Below, in pieces: positions 7,055 to 15,287 of a stretch of DNA of 15,287 nucleotides (position 1 is its first letter; each line of letters starts with the position of its first letter). This DNA comes from Flavobacterium sp. (GTDB lineage Bacteria; Bacteroidota; Bacteroidia; Flavobacteriales; Flavobacteriaceae): positions 1-15,287 of the forward strand of contig JAGORP010000045.1 of the NCBI GenBank assembly GCA_018062725.1, written 5' to 3'. A program made the position numbers and the translations under genes. Below the pieces are notes generated by a model. The model did not search any database and had not been told where the DNA came from. It saw nothing but the letters and a program-made list of their open reading frames with translations.

Positions 7055-7083
7055 CAAAGTTAATTACTTTAAAATTGAAACAA
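7055..7083 (-). promoter_or_regulatory. Putative promoter for the bacilliredoxin gene
   Basis: On the minus strand, TTG (7083-7081), an 18-nt spacer and TAACTTTG (7062-7055) fit the Bacteroidota promoter pattern. The transcript leader would be about 100 nt. The site sits just upstream of the clpB start codon, so the two divergent transcription units would overlap at their 5' ends. Confidence 0.4.
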
Positions 7084-7105
7084 TAAACAACAAACGTTAA
7101 AAAAT

Positions 7106-9703
7106 ATGAACTTGAATAATTTAACCATCAAATCGCAAGAAGCATTGCAGCAAGCACAGCAAATTGCACAAGGCAATGGGCAACAACAACTAGAAAACGA
7201 ACACATCTTTAAAGGTATTTTAGAAGTAGACGAAAATGTAGCGCCTTTTATTTTGAAAAAACTAAATGTAAATCTGAATTTGTTCAAGCAAATTCTAGAC
7301 AGTACCATTCAAAGTTTTCCAAAAGTTTCTGGAGGTGAATTAATGCTGTCTAGAGATGCCAATCACACGCTATTGGAAGCTAATAGTATTGCGAAGAAAA
7401 TGAACGACGAATATGTTTCCATCGAACATTTACTATTAGCCATTTTCAAATCGAAAAGCAAAGTAGCACAGATTTTGAAAGACCAAGGAGTAACTGAGAA
7501 AGGATTAGAAGCCGCTATCGCAGAAATCAGAAAAGGAGAACGTGTGACTTCAACTTCTGCCGAAGAAACTTATAATGCACTAAACAAATACGCTAAAAAC
7601 TTAAACGAATTGGCGCGTACAGGTAAATTAGATCCTGTGATTGGTCGTGATGAAGAAATTCGACGAGTGCTTCAAATTTTAACTCGACGTACTAAAAACA
7701 ACCCAATGCTAATTGGTGAACCCGGAGTGGGAAAAACAGCAATAGCTGAAGGTTTAGCACATCGAATTGTAGATGGAGACATCCCAGAGAATTTGAAAGA
7801 CAAAATCGTGTATTCGCTCGATATGGGAGCTTTAATTGCGGGCGCGAAATACAAAGGAGAATTTGAAGAACGACTAAAATCGGTTGTAAAAGAAGTAACT
7901 TCCGCTGAGGGTGATATTGTTCTTTTTATTGATGAAATTCATACCCTAGTAGGTGCTGGAGGTGGTGAAGGTGCTATGGATGCAGCCAACATTTTAAAAC
8001 CCGCTTTGGCGCGTGGTGAATTGAGAGCTATTGGAGCCACAACTTTGGACGAATACCAAAAGTATTTCGAAAAAGACAAAGCATTGGAACGTCGTTTTCA
8101 AAAAGTAATGATTGACGAACCAGATACCGAAAGTGCTATTTCCATCTTGCGTGGTATAAAAGAAAAATACGAAACCCATCACAAAGTACGCATTAAAGAC
8201 GATGCTATTATTGCTGCTGTAGAGTTATCGCAACGCTATATTACCAATCGTTTTTTACCCGACAAAGCCATTGACTTAATGGATGAGGCAGCTTCAAAAT
8301 TACGTATGGAAATCAATTCAAAACCAGAAGAATTAGATGTTTTGGATAGAAAAATCATGCAGTTGGAAATCGAAATCGAAGCTATTAAACGTGAAAATGA
8401 CGAGAACAAATTAAGACTTTTAGGCATGGATTTGGCCAACTTGAAGGAAGAACGCAACGAAATATTTACCCGTTGGAAATCGGAAAAAGATTTGGTTGAT
8501 GCCATCCAAGCTGTAAAACACGAAATAGAAGATTTTAAAGGAGAGGCCGAACGTGCCGAACGCGATGGTGATTATGGAAAAGTAGCCGAAATTCGTTATG
8601 GAAAAATCAAAGAAGCGCAAGAAAAATTAGACGGATTACAACAACAACTCTCCGAAAATCAATCGGAAACTTCCTTAATCAAAGAAGAAGTAACACGAGA
8701 AGATATTGCCGAAGTTGTGGCCAAATGGACAGGCATTCCGGTAATGAAAATGCTACAAGGAGAACGAGAAAAACTACTTCATCTAGAAGAAGAATTGCAC
8801 CGCAGAGTCGTTGGACAAGAAGAAGCCATTGAAGCCATTAGTGACGCCGTAAGAAGAAGTCGTGCCGGATTACAAGATATGAAAAAACCAATTGGTTCTT
8901 TTCTGTTCCTAGGTACAACTGGAGTAGGAAAAACCGAATTAGCGAAAGCTTTGGCCGAATATTTATTTGACGATGAAAATGCAATGACTCGCATCGATAT
9001 GAGCGAATATCAAGAACGTCATAGTGTAAGTCGACTAGTTGGAGCGCCTCCGGGATATGTGGGTTACGACGAAGGCGGACAATTGACAGAAGCGGTGCGA
9101 AGAAAACCATATTCGGTCGTATTATTAGATGAGATTGAGAAAGCGCATCCCGACACATTTAATATTTTATTACAAGTATTAGATGAAGGTCGATTAACCG
9201 ATAACAAAGGTCGTGTAGCCGATTTTAAAAATACCATTATCATCATGATCTCTAATATGGGAAGTCATATCATTCAAGAAAAATTTGAAAACTTAAAAGG
9301 AAGTGTTGATGCCGCTACAGAAGCTGCCAAAACAGAAGTTCTTGGATTATTAAAACAAACTGTTCGTCCTGAATTTATAAATAGAATTGATGAAATTGTG
9401 ATGTTCACACCGTTAACGAATACCAATATCAAAGAAATAGTTGGACTTCAACTTAAAGGTGTAATCAAAATGTTAGCACAACAACACATAACCATGGACG
9501 CTACTCCTGAGGCAGTTACTTACTTATCTGAAAAAGGGTATGATCCTGAATTTGGAGCAAGACCTGTAAAAAGAGTTATTCAAAGGGAAGTTTTGAACCA
9601 ACTTTCTAAAGAAATTCTTGCAGGGAAAGTAGCTACTGACAGCATTATATTGCTAGATTGTTTTGATGGACAACTGGTTTTTAGAAATCAGTTGGAAAAA
9701 TAA
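7106..9703 (+). CDS. clpB: ATP-dependent protein disaggregase ClpB (Hsp104 family)
   Basis: ClpB is a hexameric AAA+ chaperone that works with DnaK to pull proteins out of aggregates in the cytoplasm, mainly under heat and other stress. The 865 residues match the usual ClpB length. In order, it has a Clp N-domain (about 1-145) and a first ATPase domain with Walker A GEPGVGKT (204-211) and Walker B acidic pair Asp276-Glu277. A coiled-coil middle domain (about 400-520, rich in Glu, Lys and Arg) separates this from ClpC and ClpA. The second ATPase domain has Walker A GTTGVGKT (603-610), Walker B Asp675-Glu676 and the pore loop GYVGYDEGG. No CIRCE-like inverted repeat is visible upstream. It is monocistronic, divergent from ytxJ and closed by its own terminator. 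Confidence 0.98.
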   Translation: MNLNNLTIKSQEALQQAQQIAQGNGQQQLENEHIFKGILEVDENVAPFILKKLNVNLNLFKQILDSTIQSFPKVSGGELMLSRDANHTLLEANSIAKKMNDEYVSIEHLLLAIFKSKSKVAQILKDQGVTEKGLEAAIAEIRKGERVTSTSAEETYNALNKYAKNLNELARTGKLDPVIGRDEEIRRVLQILTRRTKNNPMLIGEPGVGKTAIAEGLAHRIVDGDIPENLKDKIVYSLDMGALIAGAKYKGEFEERLKSVVKEVTSAEGDIVLFIDEIHTLVGAGGGEGAMDAANILKPALARGELRAIGATTLDEYQKYFEKDKALERRFQKVMIDEPDTESAISILRGIKEKYETHHKVRIKDDAIIAAVELSQRYITNRFLPDKAIDLMDEAASKLRMEINSKPEELDVLDRKIMQLEIEIEAIKRENDENKLRLLGMDLANLKEERNEIFTRWKSEKDLVDAIQAVKHEIEDFKGEAERAERDGDYGKVAEIRYGKIKEAQEKLDGLQQQLSENQSETSLIKEEVTREDIAEVVAKWTGIPVMKMLQGEREKLLHLEEELHRRVVGQEEAIEAISDAVRRSRAGLQDMKKPIGSFLFLGTTGVGKTELAKALAEYLFDDENAMTRIDMSEYQERHSVSRLVGAPPGYVGYDEGGQLTEAVRRKPYSVVLLDEIEKAHPDTFNILLQVLDEGRLTDNKGRVADFKNTIIIMISNMGSHIIQEKFENLKGSVDAATEAAKTEVLGLLKQTVRPEFINRIDEIVMFTPLTNTNIKEIVGLQLKGVIKMLAQQHITMDATPEAVTYLSEKGYDPEFGARPVKRVIQREVLNQLSKEILAGKVATDSIILLDCFDGQLVFRNQLEK

Positions 9704-9723
9704 AACCTTAATTTTAAAAACAC

Positions 9724-9755
9724 AAAAAGGCTGTCATAAGATTGACAGCCTTTTT
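9724..9755. terminator. Bidirectional terminator between clpB and the secreted protein gene
   Basis: AAAAAGGCTGTCA (9724-9736) pairs perfectly with TGACAGCCTTTTT (9743-9755), with a 6-nt loop. Symmetric A- and T-runs make it usable from both convergent genes. Confidence 0.9.
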
Positions 9756-9771
9756 AATAATTTCATTTTCT

Positions 9772-10290
9772 TTACAAATCAGCTAATAAATCACCATTTG
9801 GTTTTACCACAATTTTTTTAGTCTGATTTCCATTTTTAATTTTCAAATTGTACTGTTTTTTCAAAACATCGCCATCCTTCTGTGTGTATAAAAATTTATC
9901 TTGAACTATTGTCCAATCGGGATACTCCTTATAAACCGAAAAAATAACTTTTCGCGGGAGCTTTACATTTTGATATTTCTCTACCACCCGTATCAATTTG
10001 CCTTTTTCATTATAAGTAGCGGCTAAAGAAGCATCTTCTCCTTCAAACAAGACCAAGAATTCATCAAAACCTTCCTCGTTTTTCCCTAAATTATAACCAA
10101 TAAATTTATCTTGTAATTGTCTAACCCTCTGATCGGGGTTTCGATCGGGTAAATAAACTGAAAAATCATCACCAGCATTTTTAATTACCACGGTTGGCAA
10201 TTCATCTGAACTGAGCTCTACATCCTGTTTTCCCTGTCCTAACACGACCGGAGAAAAAACCAATAACAAAATACTCCATACTTTTTTCAT
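9772..10290 (-). CDS. Secreted protein, possibly PepSY-like, function unknown
   Basis: The 172-residue protein starts with a probable signal peptide (MKKVWSILLLVFSPVVLG, cleavage near residue 18), so it should be exported to the periplasm or beyond. No lipobox is seen. Its C-terminal half has the pattern LPRKVIFSVYKEYPDWTIVQ, followed by alternating beta-like segments ending KIVVKPNGDLLADL. This resembles small PepSY-like secreted proteins of Bacteroidota, where a helix packs against a beta sheet. That assignment is a guess from pattern, with no catalytic motif to support it. There is no partner gene: it converges on clpB, and the 269 nt upstream carry no clear promoter match. Confidence 0.75.
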   Translation of the reverse strand: MKKVWSILLLVFSPVVLGQGKQDVELSSDELPTVVIKNAGDDFSVYLPDRNPDQRVRQLQDKFIGYNLGKNEEGFDEFLVLFEGEDASLAATYNEKGKLIRVVEKYQNVKLPRKVIFSVYKEYPDWTIVQDKFLYTQKDGDVLKKQYNLKIKNGNQTKKIVVKPNGDLLADL

Positions 10291-10559
10291 AATCCAAAAA
10301 ATTAATTAAACAATAGCATTCAAATACACTTGAAATCTCTAAATGATCAAATAAGTTTTTGGATTGATGATTGTACTGTAAAATTAAATTTCAAAAGATA
10401 AGATGAGCGTTAAACAAATCATTACACGATGTTAAATTCTGACCTAAAATTTAATAAGAAATAAAACTGTAATTTGAAGTTAATTTTAACAAAGAGACAA
10501 AAACATAAAAAAACACCCTTTAAAATATTTCCAAAGGGTGTTGCTCACTAACTGCAATA
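10291..10559. other. Intergenic region without recognisable gene
   Basis: This is the longest non-coding stretch, AT-rich and without a plausible small gene on either strand. It should hold the promoter of the secreted-protein gene on its left, although no exact TAnnTTTG match was found on the minus strand. Its right end carries the terminator of the small unknown gene. Confidence 0.6.
10507..10542 (-). terminator. Terminator of the small unknown gene
   Basis: AACACCCTTT (10512-10521) pairs with AAAGGGTGTT (10533-10542) over an 11-nt loop. A seven-base A-run (10507-10513) on the plus strand becomes the T-run on the minus strand. The hairpin begins 17 nt after the stop codon of the minus-strand gene. 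Confidence 0.8.
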
Positions 10560-10841
10560 TCAAATAGATTTATAAATTCGTTGTATGGGGATGACGACTC
10601 CTTGTTTTAAAATCACCCTTTCCTCGGTAACTCCCCAAATAGTGGTCTCTACCATTTTATTAGATGCATCATCTTCAAAATAAATCTTAATTTTAGAATG
10701 CTCAAGATTACCTAAAGACAAAGCTCTTTCTAATTCTTGCTTTCTTCTAGCAATGTCTTCACTTTCTTCCAAAACATCTTTTTTGGGAAAATGTAAATCC
10801 GCAATTGCTTCTTTTTCAATTGTTATAAATTCTACGCTCAT
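10560..10841 (-). CDS. Small protein of unknown function
   Basis: This encodes 93 residues with no signal peptide and no membrane segment, so it is probably cytoplasmic. The first half is charged and likely helical (EESEDIARRKQELERAL, residues 25-41). The second half looks like a short beta barrel or sheet (KIKIYFEDDASNKMVETT, then WGVTEERVILKQGVVIPIQRI). I do not recognise the family. It has its own terminator and is divergent from the epimerase gene 79 nt away. The clean length, good terminator and ordinary codon use argue that it is a real gene. Confidence 0.75.
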   Translation of the reverse strand: MSVEFITIEKEAIADLHFPKKDVLEESEDIARRKQELERALSLGNLEHSKIKIYFEDDASNKMVETTIWGVTEERVILKQGVVIPIQRIYKSI

Positions 10842-10857
10842 ACCATTTTAATTTTAA

Positions 10858-10865
10858 TAAATTTG
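10858..10865 (+). promoter_or_regulatory. Putative -7 element for the epimerase-GNAT operon
   Basis: TAAATTTG matches TAnnTTTG and lies 55 nt before the epimerase start codon. No TTG at the expected -33 spacing is seen, so support is partial. Confidence 0.3.
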
Positions 10866-10920
10866 GGTAATCATAAAGCTAGTAAATTTAATTTAAATAA
10901 ATCTAAAATTCAGAATATAA

Positions 10921-11769
10921 ATGAATAAGACTATTTCAAGTGCAACTCTTTCTGTTGAAATAAATTCAAAAGGAGCTGAATTAATACAAATCAAACAAAA
11001 AAACAAAAACTACATTTGGGATATCAATACAAAATTCTGGAATAAAACGTCACCTATTCTATTTCCCATTGTTGGGCGATTGAAAAACGACACTTATAAC
11101 TTAGACAACAACTCTTACACCTTACCAAGACACGGATTTGCAAGAGATTATGATTTTGAAGTAACCACACATCAAGCGACTGAAATTGAATTTTTATTAA
11201 CCGAAAATGATCAAACCTTACAACAGTTTCCGTTTCGATTTGACTTAAAATTAAAATATATTGTAGAGAACAATTCCCTTACTTTAAAATATACCATCAT
11301 TAACAAATCAGAAGTTGTAATGCCTTTTTCCATTGGAGCGCATCCTGCTTTTTCGATTAATATTAAGGAAAATAATTATCATATTGAATTCGACAATAAT
11401 TCAGAGCTTATTAACCATGAGCTAGAAAACGAACTATTTACAGGCAAATCGAATACGATTCCTCTAAAAAACAAAACATTACCTCTTTCCTATTCCCTTT
11501 TTGAAAAAGACGCATTGGTATTTAAAAATATTTCCTCCAGAAGTTTGACTATCTTTGAAAATGAAAATCCGTATCTAAAAATTCATCTGGGCACATTTCC
11601 TCATTTGGGAATTTGGACCAAACCGGAAGCTCCATTTGTTTGTATTGAACCTTGGCATGGATATGCTGATTCGACAACAACTTCAAGGAATATTTTTAAC
11701 AAAGAGGCTATTCAAAAACTCACCCCGAACGAGAAAACAGACTATTATTTTACCATAGAAATTTTATAA
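10921..11769 (+). CDS. Aldose 1-epimerase-like protein (LacX/YeaD-type mutarotase family)
   Basis: This 282-residue cytosolic protein has the galactose mutarotase-like beta-sandwich pattern and would interconvert sugar anomers; its exact sugar is unknown. The LacX-like subgroup signatures are SPILFPIVGRL (residues 44-54, with Arg53), PRHGFAR (69-75, with His71), FSIGAHPAF (136-144, with His141) and FVCIEPWHGYAD (239-250, with Glu243). In the mutarotase family two histidines and a glutamate act as catalytic acid and base, and His71, His141 and Glu243 occupy comparable places. The next gene begins 1 nt after the stop codon, so the two are likely translated from one message. No sugar-pathway gene is nearby to fix the substrate. 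Confidence 0.9.
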   Translation: MNKTISSATLSVEINSKGAELIQIKQKNKNYIWDINTKFWNKTSPILFPIVGRLKNDTYNLDNNSYTLPRHGFARDYDFEVTTHQATEIEFLLTENDQTLQQFPFRFDLKLKYIVENNSLTLKYTIINKSEVVMPFSIGAHPAFSINIKENNYHIEFDNNSELINHELENELFTGKSNTIPLKNKTLPLSYSLFEKDALVFKNISSRSLTIFENENPYLKIHLGTFPHLGIWTKPEAPFVCIEPWHGYADSTTTSRNIFNKEAIQKLTPNEKTDYYFTIEIL

Positions 11770-11770
11770 A

Positions 11771-12322
11771 ATGACTACAAATCCTTTTCTTCCCTTTCAA
11801 AATTTAGAATCGGAACGCTTATTATTGCGTCGAATTACTCCCGAAGACATTCAAGAAGTTTATGCATTGCGAAGTAATCCGGAAACGATGAAATACATTC
11901 CGAGACCCTTAGTAAGCAATCATGATGAAGCCCTGGCTCACATCACCATGATTAACGATAAAATAGATACTGGCGAAGGAATTAATTGGGCCATTACAGT
12001 AAAGCCAGACACAAAACTTCTAGGAATTATTGGACATTACCGCATTAAATGGGAACATTTTAGATCGGAAATAGGCTACATGCTTTTACCTGAAGCCCAT
12101 GGAAAAGGGATTGCCAGCGAAGCCATTTCTTTACTTTGTGAATACGGTTTCAACCACATGAAAATGCATTCGCTTGAAGCTATAATTGACCCTAAAAACA
12201 AGGCTTCAGCAAGAGTTTTAGAAAAAAACGGGTTCGTTAAAGAAGCTCATTTTAAGGAACATGAATTTTATAATGGTTCGTTTTTAGACTCCGCTATATA
12301 TTCTTTATTAAAACGCAGCTAA
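11771..12322 (+). CDS. GNAT-family N-acetyltransferase, RimJ/RimL-like
   Basis: This 183-residue acetyltransferase would transfer acetyl from acetyl-CoA to an amine, perhaps a protein N-terminus or a small molecule. The opening LESERLLLRRITPEDIQEVY (residues 12-31) is typical of the RimJ/RimL-like subgroup. The acetyl-CoA loop is LPEAHGKGIASEA (106-118), and PKNKASARVLEKNGF (141-155) is the characteristic C-terminal motif. It starts 1 nt after the epimerase stop, suggesting translational coupling. The substrate cannot be read from sequence. Microviridin clusters often include a GNAT enzyme, but this one is over 9 kb from the graspetide ligases and in a separate operon, so no link is claimed. 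Confidence 0.9.
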   Translation: MTTNPFLPFQNLESERLLLRRITPEDIQEVYALRSNPETMKYIPRPLVSNHDEALAHITMINDKIDTGEGINWAITVKPDTKLLGIIGHYRIKWEHFRSEIGYMLLPEAHGKGIASEAISLLCEYGFNHMKMHSLEAIIDPKNKASARVLEKNGFVKEAHFKEHEFYNGSFLDSAIYSLLKRS

Positions 12323-12335
12323 TCACAATTTAGTT

Positions 12336-12343
12336 TATATTTG
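12336..12343 (+). promoter_or_regulatory. -7 promoter element before the one-TM protein and TonB receptor
   Basis: TATATTTG matches the Bacteroidota -7 consensus and lies 13 nt after the GNAT stop. No good -33 element was found. No terminator or other promoter is evident between the next two genes, so this may serve both. Confidence 0.45.
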
Positions 12344-12355
12344 CGGGCTGAAATT

Positions 12356-12871
12356 ATGTTAAAACGTTATAAAAATATAGCATTGCTTGTCATTGTATTC
12401 ATTTATGCGATACAATTATTGCCGTATTTTTCTGATACCATTTATGAAAAAGTTAGAACTTACAGACAGGAACGTCAACTCACAAAATTTCATTTACGCG
12501 AAACAAAATATATTACCTTAAAAAGCTGGAATTCGATTAAAAACAAAAAAGAATTCAAAATTAACGGAACTTTTTATGACGTGTATTCTTATAAAATCAA
12601 AAACCAAAACACGGTTGAATTAATTGCTTTTAAGGATTCGCAAGAAAATAAATTGCATCTCTTTTTTAATCATTTTTTAAAGAAAGATTTTTCGAATTCA
12701 AAAGACAAAAAAAAACCAATTCAATACAAAATTCCTTATATCCCGTTAGAAAGCGAAATGACAACCCTTTTTCTTAGTCCAGAAAAAAATTATCCAACAA
12801 CAAATTTCGCAGTAAACGAAGGGAAGACGGTCAATATCATCAACTTGATTTTAAAACCTCCCACGGTATAA
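12356..12871 (+). CDS. Single-pass membrane protein of unknown function
   Basis: The 171-residue protein starts MLKRYKNIALLVIVFIYAIQLL: positively charged residues, then one hydrophobic helix (about 8-24). It is either inner-membrane anchored with the rest in the periplasm or has an uncleaved signal. The remainder is Lys-rich, with beta-like stretches such as FKINGTFYDVYSYKI. No enzyme or metal-binding motif is visible and I do not recognise the family. The ATG at 12356 is preferred over an upstream TTG (12341) that lies inside the -7 element. The TonB-dependent receptor starts 96 nt downstream with no terminator between, so the two may be co-transcribed. Confidence 0.75.
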   Translation: MLKRYKNIALLVIVFIYAIQLLPYFSDTIYEKVRTYRQERQLTKFHLRETKYITLKSWNSIKNKKEFKINGTFYDVYSYKIKNQNTVELIAFKDSQENKLHLFFNHFLKKDFSNSKDKKKPIQYKIPYIPLESEMTTLFLSPEKNYPTTNFAVNEGKTVNIINLILKPPTV

Positions 12872-12915
12872 TTTTAATACTCGCAAATTACATTATTAAA
12901 AAAGTCTTCAAAACA

Positions 12916-12954
12916 AAAGGAAATACCTTTATTCTTTAAAGATCAATACCTTTT
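12916..12954. repeat. Repeats upstream of the TonB receptor (possible operator)
   Basis: AATACCTTT occurs at 12922-12930 and 12945-12953, 23 bp apart, about two helical turns. The first copy also forms an inverted pair AAAGG (12916-12920) / CCTTT (12926-12930). A perfect 10-bp palindrome TCTTTAAAGA (12933-12942) lies between the copies. This arrangement directly before a nutrient receptor could be a regulator site; no known Fur-box match is seen. Confidence 0.3.
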
Positions 12955-12967
12955 AAAATTTAAAGAA

Positions 12968-15181
12968 ATGAAAAAAATTACTACTTTTTTAGCAGTAATG
13001 ACTTCTTTTGCATTTGTTGCACAAGAACAACAAGACACGACTTCAAATAAACTAAATGAAGTAAAAGTGGAAGCATTACGTTATAAAAAATCGATAAAAA
13101 ATTCCCAACATATTCAATCTATCGATAAAAAAGAAATCGAGTTTGGCAATTATCAAACTACTGCCGATATGCTTTCCAATACTGGAAGTTTATTTGTGCA
13201 AAAATCACAACAAGGTGGTGGTAGCCCCGTAATTAGAGGTTTAGAATCTAGCCGAATTTTACTATTAGTAGATGGCGTTCGTATGAACAACTTAATTTAT
13301 CGTGGTGGTCATTTACAAAACGTGATTACTGTAGATGAAAACATGTTAGAGAAAGCTGATATCCTATTTGGAGCTGCTTCAACTCCATATGGCTCTGATG
13401 CGATGGGTGGCGCTATTAATTTAGTTACAAAACGCGCTAAATTATTTAATGAAACAAATAAAAAATTCTCTGCAAACGTAAACACTCGTTACGGAAGTGT
13501 AAATAAGGAAAAATCAGGTTATTTTGATTTTAGTTTCCATGGCGAAAAATTTGCTAGTTTAACTGCTGTTTCCTACAATGATTTTGGTGACTTAAAAATG
13601 GGAACCAAACCGAACGGGAACTACGATTATTTTGGATTACGTCCGCAATATGTTTCTACAACAAATAATATAGACACCATTGTAGACAATCCTGATCCTT
13701 TCACACAAGTATATTCGGGTTACAAACAATATAATGCGATGCAAAAATTTGTTTATGCTCCCAATGAAAAGACTTCTCATAGTTTAAATTTACAATATTC
13801 TACAACAAACGACATTCCACGTTATGATCGTTTGACTGATATTAAAAGTGATAAATTACGTTTTGCCGTTTGGAATTATGGTCCACAAGAGCGCCTTTTA
13901 ACTGGTTATAAATTCACCAGAGACCAAGCCTTTTTGAACAGTGATTTGACTATTGGTGCTAACTATCAAAAAATTGAAGAAAGTCGTATCAACAGATCTC
14001 GTAATTCAGATAATTTAGATTCACGCATCGAAAATGTAGCTGTTTATTCTATAAATGTAGATTTAAAAGCGAAAGTAGGTAACGGAACATTATTGTATGG
14101 TGTAGAAGGTTTTTATGATGATTTAAAATCGACTGCCAATAGAACAAACCGTATAACAGGTGAAGTAAAGCCATTGGACACTCGTTATCCGGATGGAAAA
14201 AACTTTTCATTACGTACAGATGCTTTTGCAACTTACAATGCTAATATAACCAAAAACACTTCTTATAACTTAGGTTTACGCGGAGGTTACACCAAATTAC
14301 ACAGTGAATTTGTAGATCAAACCTTTTTTACTTTTCCATTCAAAAACATAGAGCAAACAAACATTACATATAGTGCTGCTGCAGGAATTGTAAACAACTC
14401 TACCAAAAATGTGAAAGTTTCGGTTAATATTTCTACAGGTTACAGAACTCCAAATGTAGATGACTTAGCTAAAGTATTTGAAACAACAACAGGTTCAAGC
14501 TCTTCAAACGGAAGATTAATGGTTCCAAATGCCGATATCAAACCGGAAAAAAATATTACGGGAGATTTTGGAATTACTATATTTAGTGGGAAATTTTTAG
14601 AATTAGACAATACTGTTTTTTATACTCAATTGTTTGATGTTATTGCTACTGAAAAATTCACGTACAACGGAGCTAGCACAGTTGAATACAATGGCTTCCC
14701 TGCAGATGTTTACGCTTCTCAAAATTTAGATCATGGTTATATTTTTGGATATTCTTCTAAATTGAATGCCAACTTATACAAAAATTTAAAGCTATACGGA
14801 AGTTACAACTTTACTTACGGACGTGCGATTGAAAATAACACTAAATCTGAAAAACCATTAGACCACATTCCACCTCATTATGGGAAAGTAGGTTTTAACT
14901 TTGATAGTAAATATGTTACTTTAGATGCTAACATGATTTTTAATGGTAAAAAAGATAGTAAAGATTATTCTACTAGTGGAGAGGATAACCAACAATATGC
15001 TCCTTCTTTTGGAATGCCTTCATGGCAAACGTACAACTTTAAAGTAGCTGGAAAACCTTTCAAATATGTTACCATCTTTGCAGGTGTAGAGAATATTTTC
15101 GATACCATGTATAGAAATTTCGCCTCGGGTATTAATGCTCCGGGAAGAAACATTTATGGAGGATTAAAATTATCATATTAA
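12968..15181 (+). CDS. TonB-dependent outer-membrane receptor, heme-receptor-like plug
   Basis: This 737-residue protein is an outer-membrane active transporter powered by TonB. It has a signal peptide (cleavage near Ala18), a TonB-box-like LNEVKVEA (residues 29-36), a plug domain (about 43-155) with SPVIRGLESSRILLLVDGVR (86-105) and YGSDAMGGAINLV (141-153), then a beta barrel ending in Tyr737. The plug wording, including IYRGGHLQNVITVD, is typical of heme and hemoglobin receptor relatives. Barrel segments YRTPN (492-496) and VPNADIKPE (519-527) correspond to the FRAP and NPNL regions of those receptors. However, the histidine normally found between them is missing, so heme as substrate is doubtful. 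There is no N-terminal carboxypeptidase-like domain and no SusD partner, which argues against a glycan system. Confidence 0.93.
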   Translation: MKKITTFLAVMTSFAFVAQEQQDTTSNKLNEVKVEALRYKKSIKNSQHIQSIDKKEIEFGNYQTTADMLSNTGSLFVQKSQQGGGSPVIRGLESSRILLLVDGVRMNNLIYRGGHLQNVITVDENMLEKADILFGAASTPYGSDAMGGAINLVTKRAKLFNETNKKFSANVNTRYGSVNKEKSGYFDFSFHGEKFASLTAVSYNDFGDLKMGTKPNGNYDYFGLRPQYVSTTNNIDTIVDNPDPFTQVYSGYKQYNAMQKFVYAPNEKTSHSLNLQYSTTNDIPRYDRLTDIKSDKLRFAVWNYGPQERLLTGYKFTRDQAFLNSDLTIGANYQKIEESRINRSRNSDNLDSRIENVAVYSINVDLKAKVGNGTLLYGVEGFYDDLKSTANRTNRITGEVKPLDTRYPDGKNFSLRTDAFATYNANITKNTSYNLGLRGGYTKLHSEFVDQTFFTFPFKNIEQTNITYSAAAGIVNNSTKNVKVSVNISTGYRTPNVDDLAKVFETTTGSSSSNGRLMVPNADIKPEKNITGDFGITIFSGKFLELDNTVFYTQLFDVIATEKFTYNGASTVEYNGFPADVYASQNLDHGYIFGYSSKLNANLYKNLKLYGSYNFTYGRAIENNTKSEKPLDHIPPHYGKVGFNFDSKYVTLDANMIFNGKKDSKDYSTSGEDNQQYAPSFGMPSWQTYNFKVAGKPFKYVTIFAGVENIFDTMYRNFASGINAPGRNIYGGLKLSY

Positions 15182-15197
15182 TTTTTTATTCCAAATC

Positions 15198-15230
15198 AAA
15201 AAAGCCACGCAATGCGTGGCTTTCTTTTTT
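15198..15230. terminator. Bidirectional terminator after the TonB receptor
   Basis: AAAGCCACGC (15201-15210) pairs perfectly with GCGTGGCTTT (15214-15223) around a 3-nt loop, with an A-run before and a T-rich run after. It serves the receptor gene and the convergent gene at the right edge. Confidence 0.9.
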
Positions 15231-15244
15231 AACTAAATCAAATA

Positions 15245-15287
15245 TTATTGAACCGCCAATAAAGCATTTGGCATTCCATAACCATAC
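15245..15287 (-). CDS. C-terminal end of a probable subtilisin-like (S8) protease, partial
   Basis: Reading the minus strand from the right edge gives YGYGMPNALLAVQ and a TAA stop at 15247-15245. GYG-x-PNA-x-x-A is the usual wording of the last helix of S8 serine peptidases. Only 13 residues are visible, so the family call is tentative. The gene continues beyond the window and converges on the TonB receptor through a shared terminator. Confidence 0.5.
   Translation of the reverse strand, partial: YGYGMPNALLAVQ

Noticed and set aside
11771..12322. GNAT acetyltransferase as the MdnD-type tailoring enzyme of the graspetide cluster
   Set aside because: It is more than 9 kb away, separated by housekeeping genes, and coupled to an epimerase gene. 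Its sequence looks like a general RimJ/RimL-type GNAT.

Overview
The window reads as an AT-rich genome of the family Flavobacteriaceae (phylum Bacteroidota), probably Flavobacterium or a close relative. Three things point there. Several intergenic regions carry the Bacteroidota -7 promoter element TAnnTTTG, often as TATATTTG. Shine-Dalgarno sites are weak or absent. The gene content fits too: a Bacteroidota-style TonB-dependent receptor with an LNEV-type TonB box, a YtxJ-type monothiol bacilliredoxin, and SHMT next to fumarylacetoacetase. This placement is inference from sequence style; no rRNA gene is present.

Positions 1-2550 hold the most interesting locus, a compact microviridin-type graspetide (omega-ester-containing RiPP) cluster. 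It has a small precursor gene (166-414) whose leader carries the ligase-recognition motif PFFAKFLE, followed by two copies of the core TMKYPSDS. Two ATP-grasp peptide ligases follow on the same strand: an MdnB-like (lactam-forming) enzyme at 464-1441 and an MdnC-like (lactone-forming) enzyme at 1465-2487. A perfect 12-bp hairpin with a T-run sits between the precursor and the first ligase and ends 4 nt before the ligase start codon, so it probably sets the precursor:ligase ratio. No transporter, protease or acetyltransferase lies beside the genes inside this window.

Positions 2571-6946 are metabolic and envelope genes. Serine hydroxymethyltransferase (glyA, minus) is divergent from fumarylacetoacetase (plus, last step of tyrosine degradation). 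Next come a TPR-like lipoprotein (plus) and a monothiol bacilliredoxin (minus).

Positions 7106-10841 hold the disaggregase ClpB (plus), a secreted protein of uncertain family (minus) and a small conserved-looking protein of unknown function (minus).

Positions 10921-15287 hold an aldose-1-epimerase-like gene coupled by 1 nt to a GNAT acetyltransferase, then a one-TM unknown protein, a TonB-dependent receptor, and the last codons of a convergent gene that resembles the C-terminus of a subtilisin-like protease.

Convergent gene pairs are separated by strong, usually bidirectional terminator hairpins. No rRNA, tRNA, CRISPR array, insertion sequence or riboswitch was recognised, and no gene-free stretch exceeds 300 bases; the longest is about 270 bases at 10291-10559.
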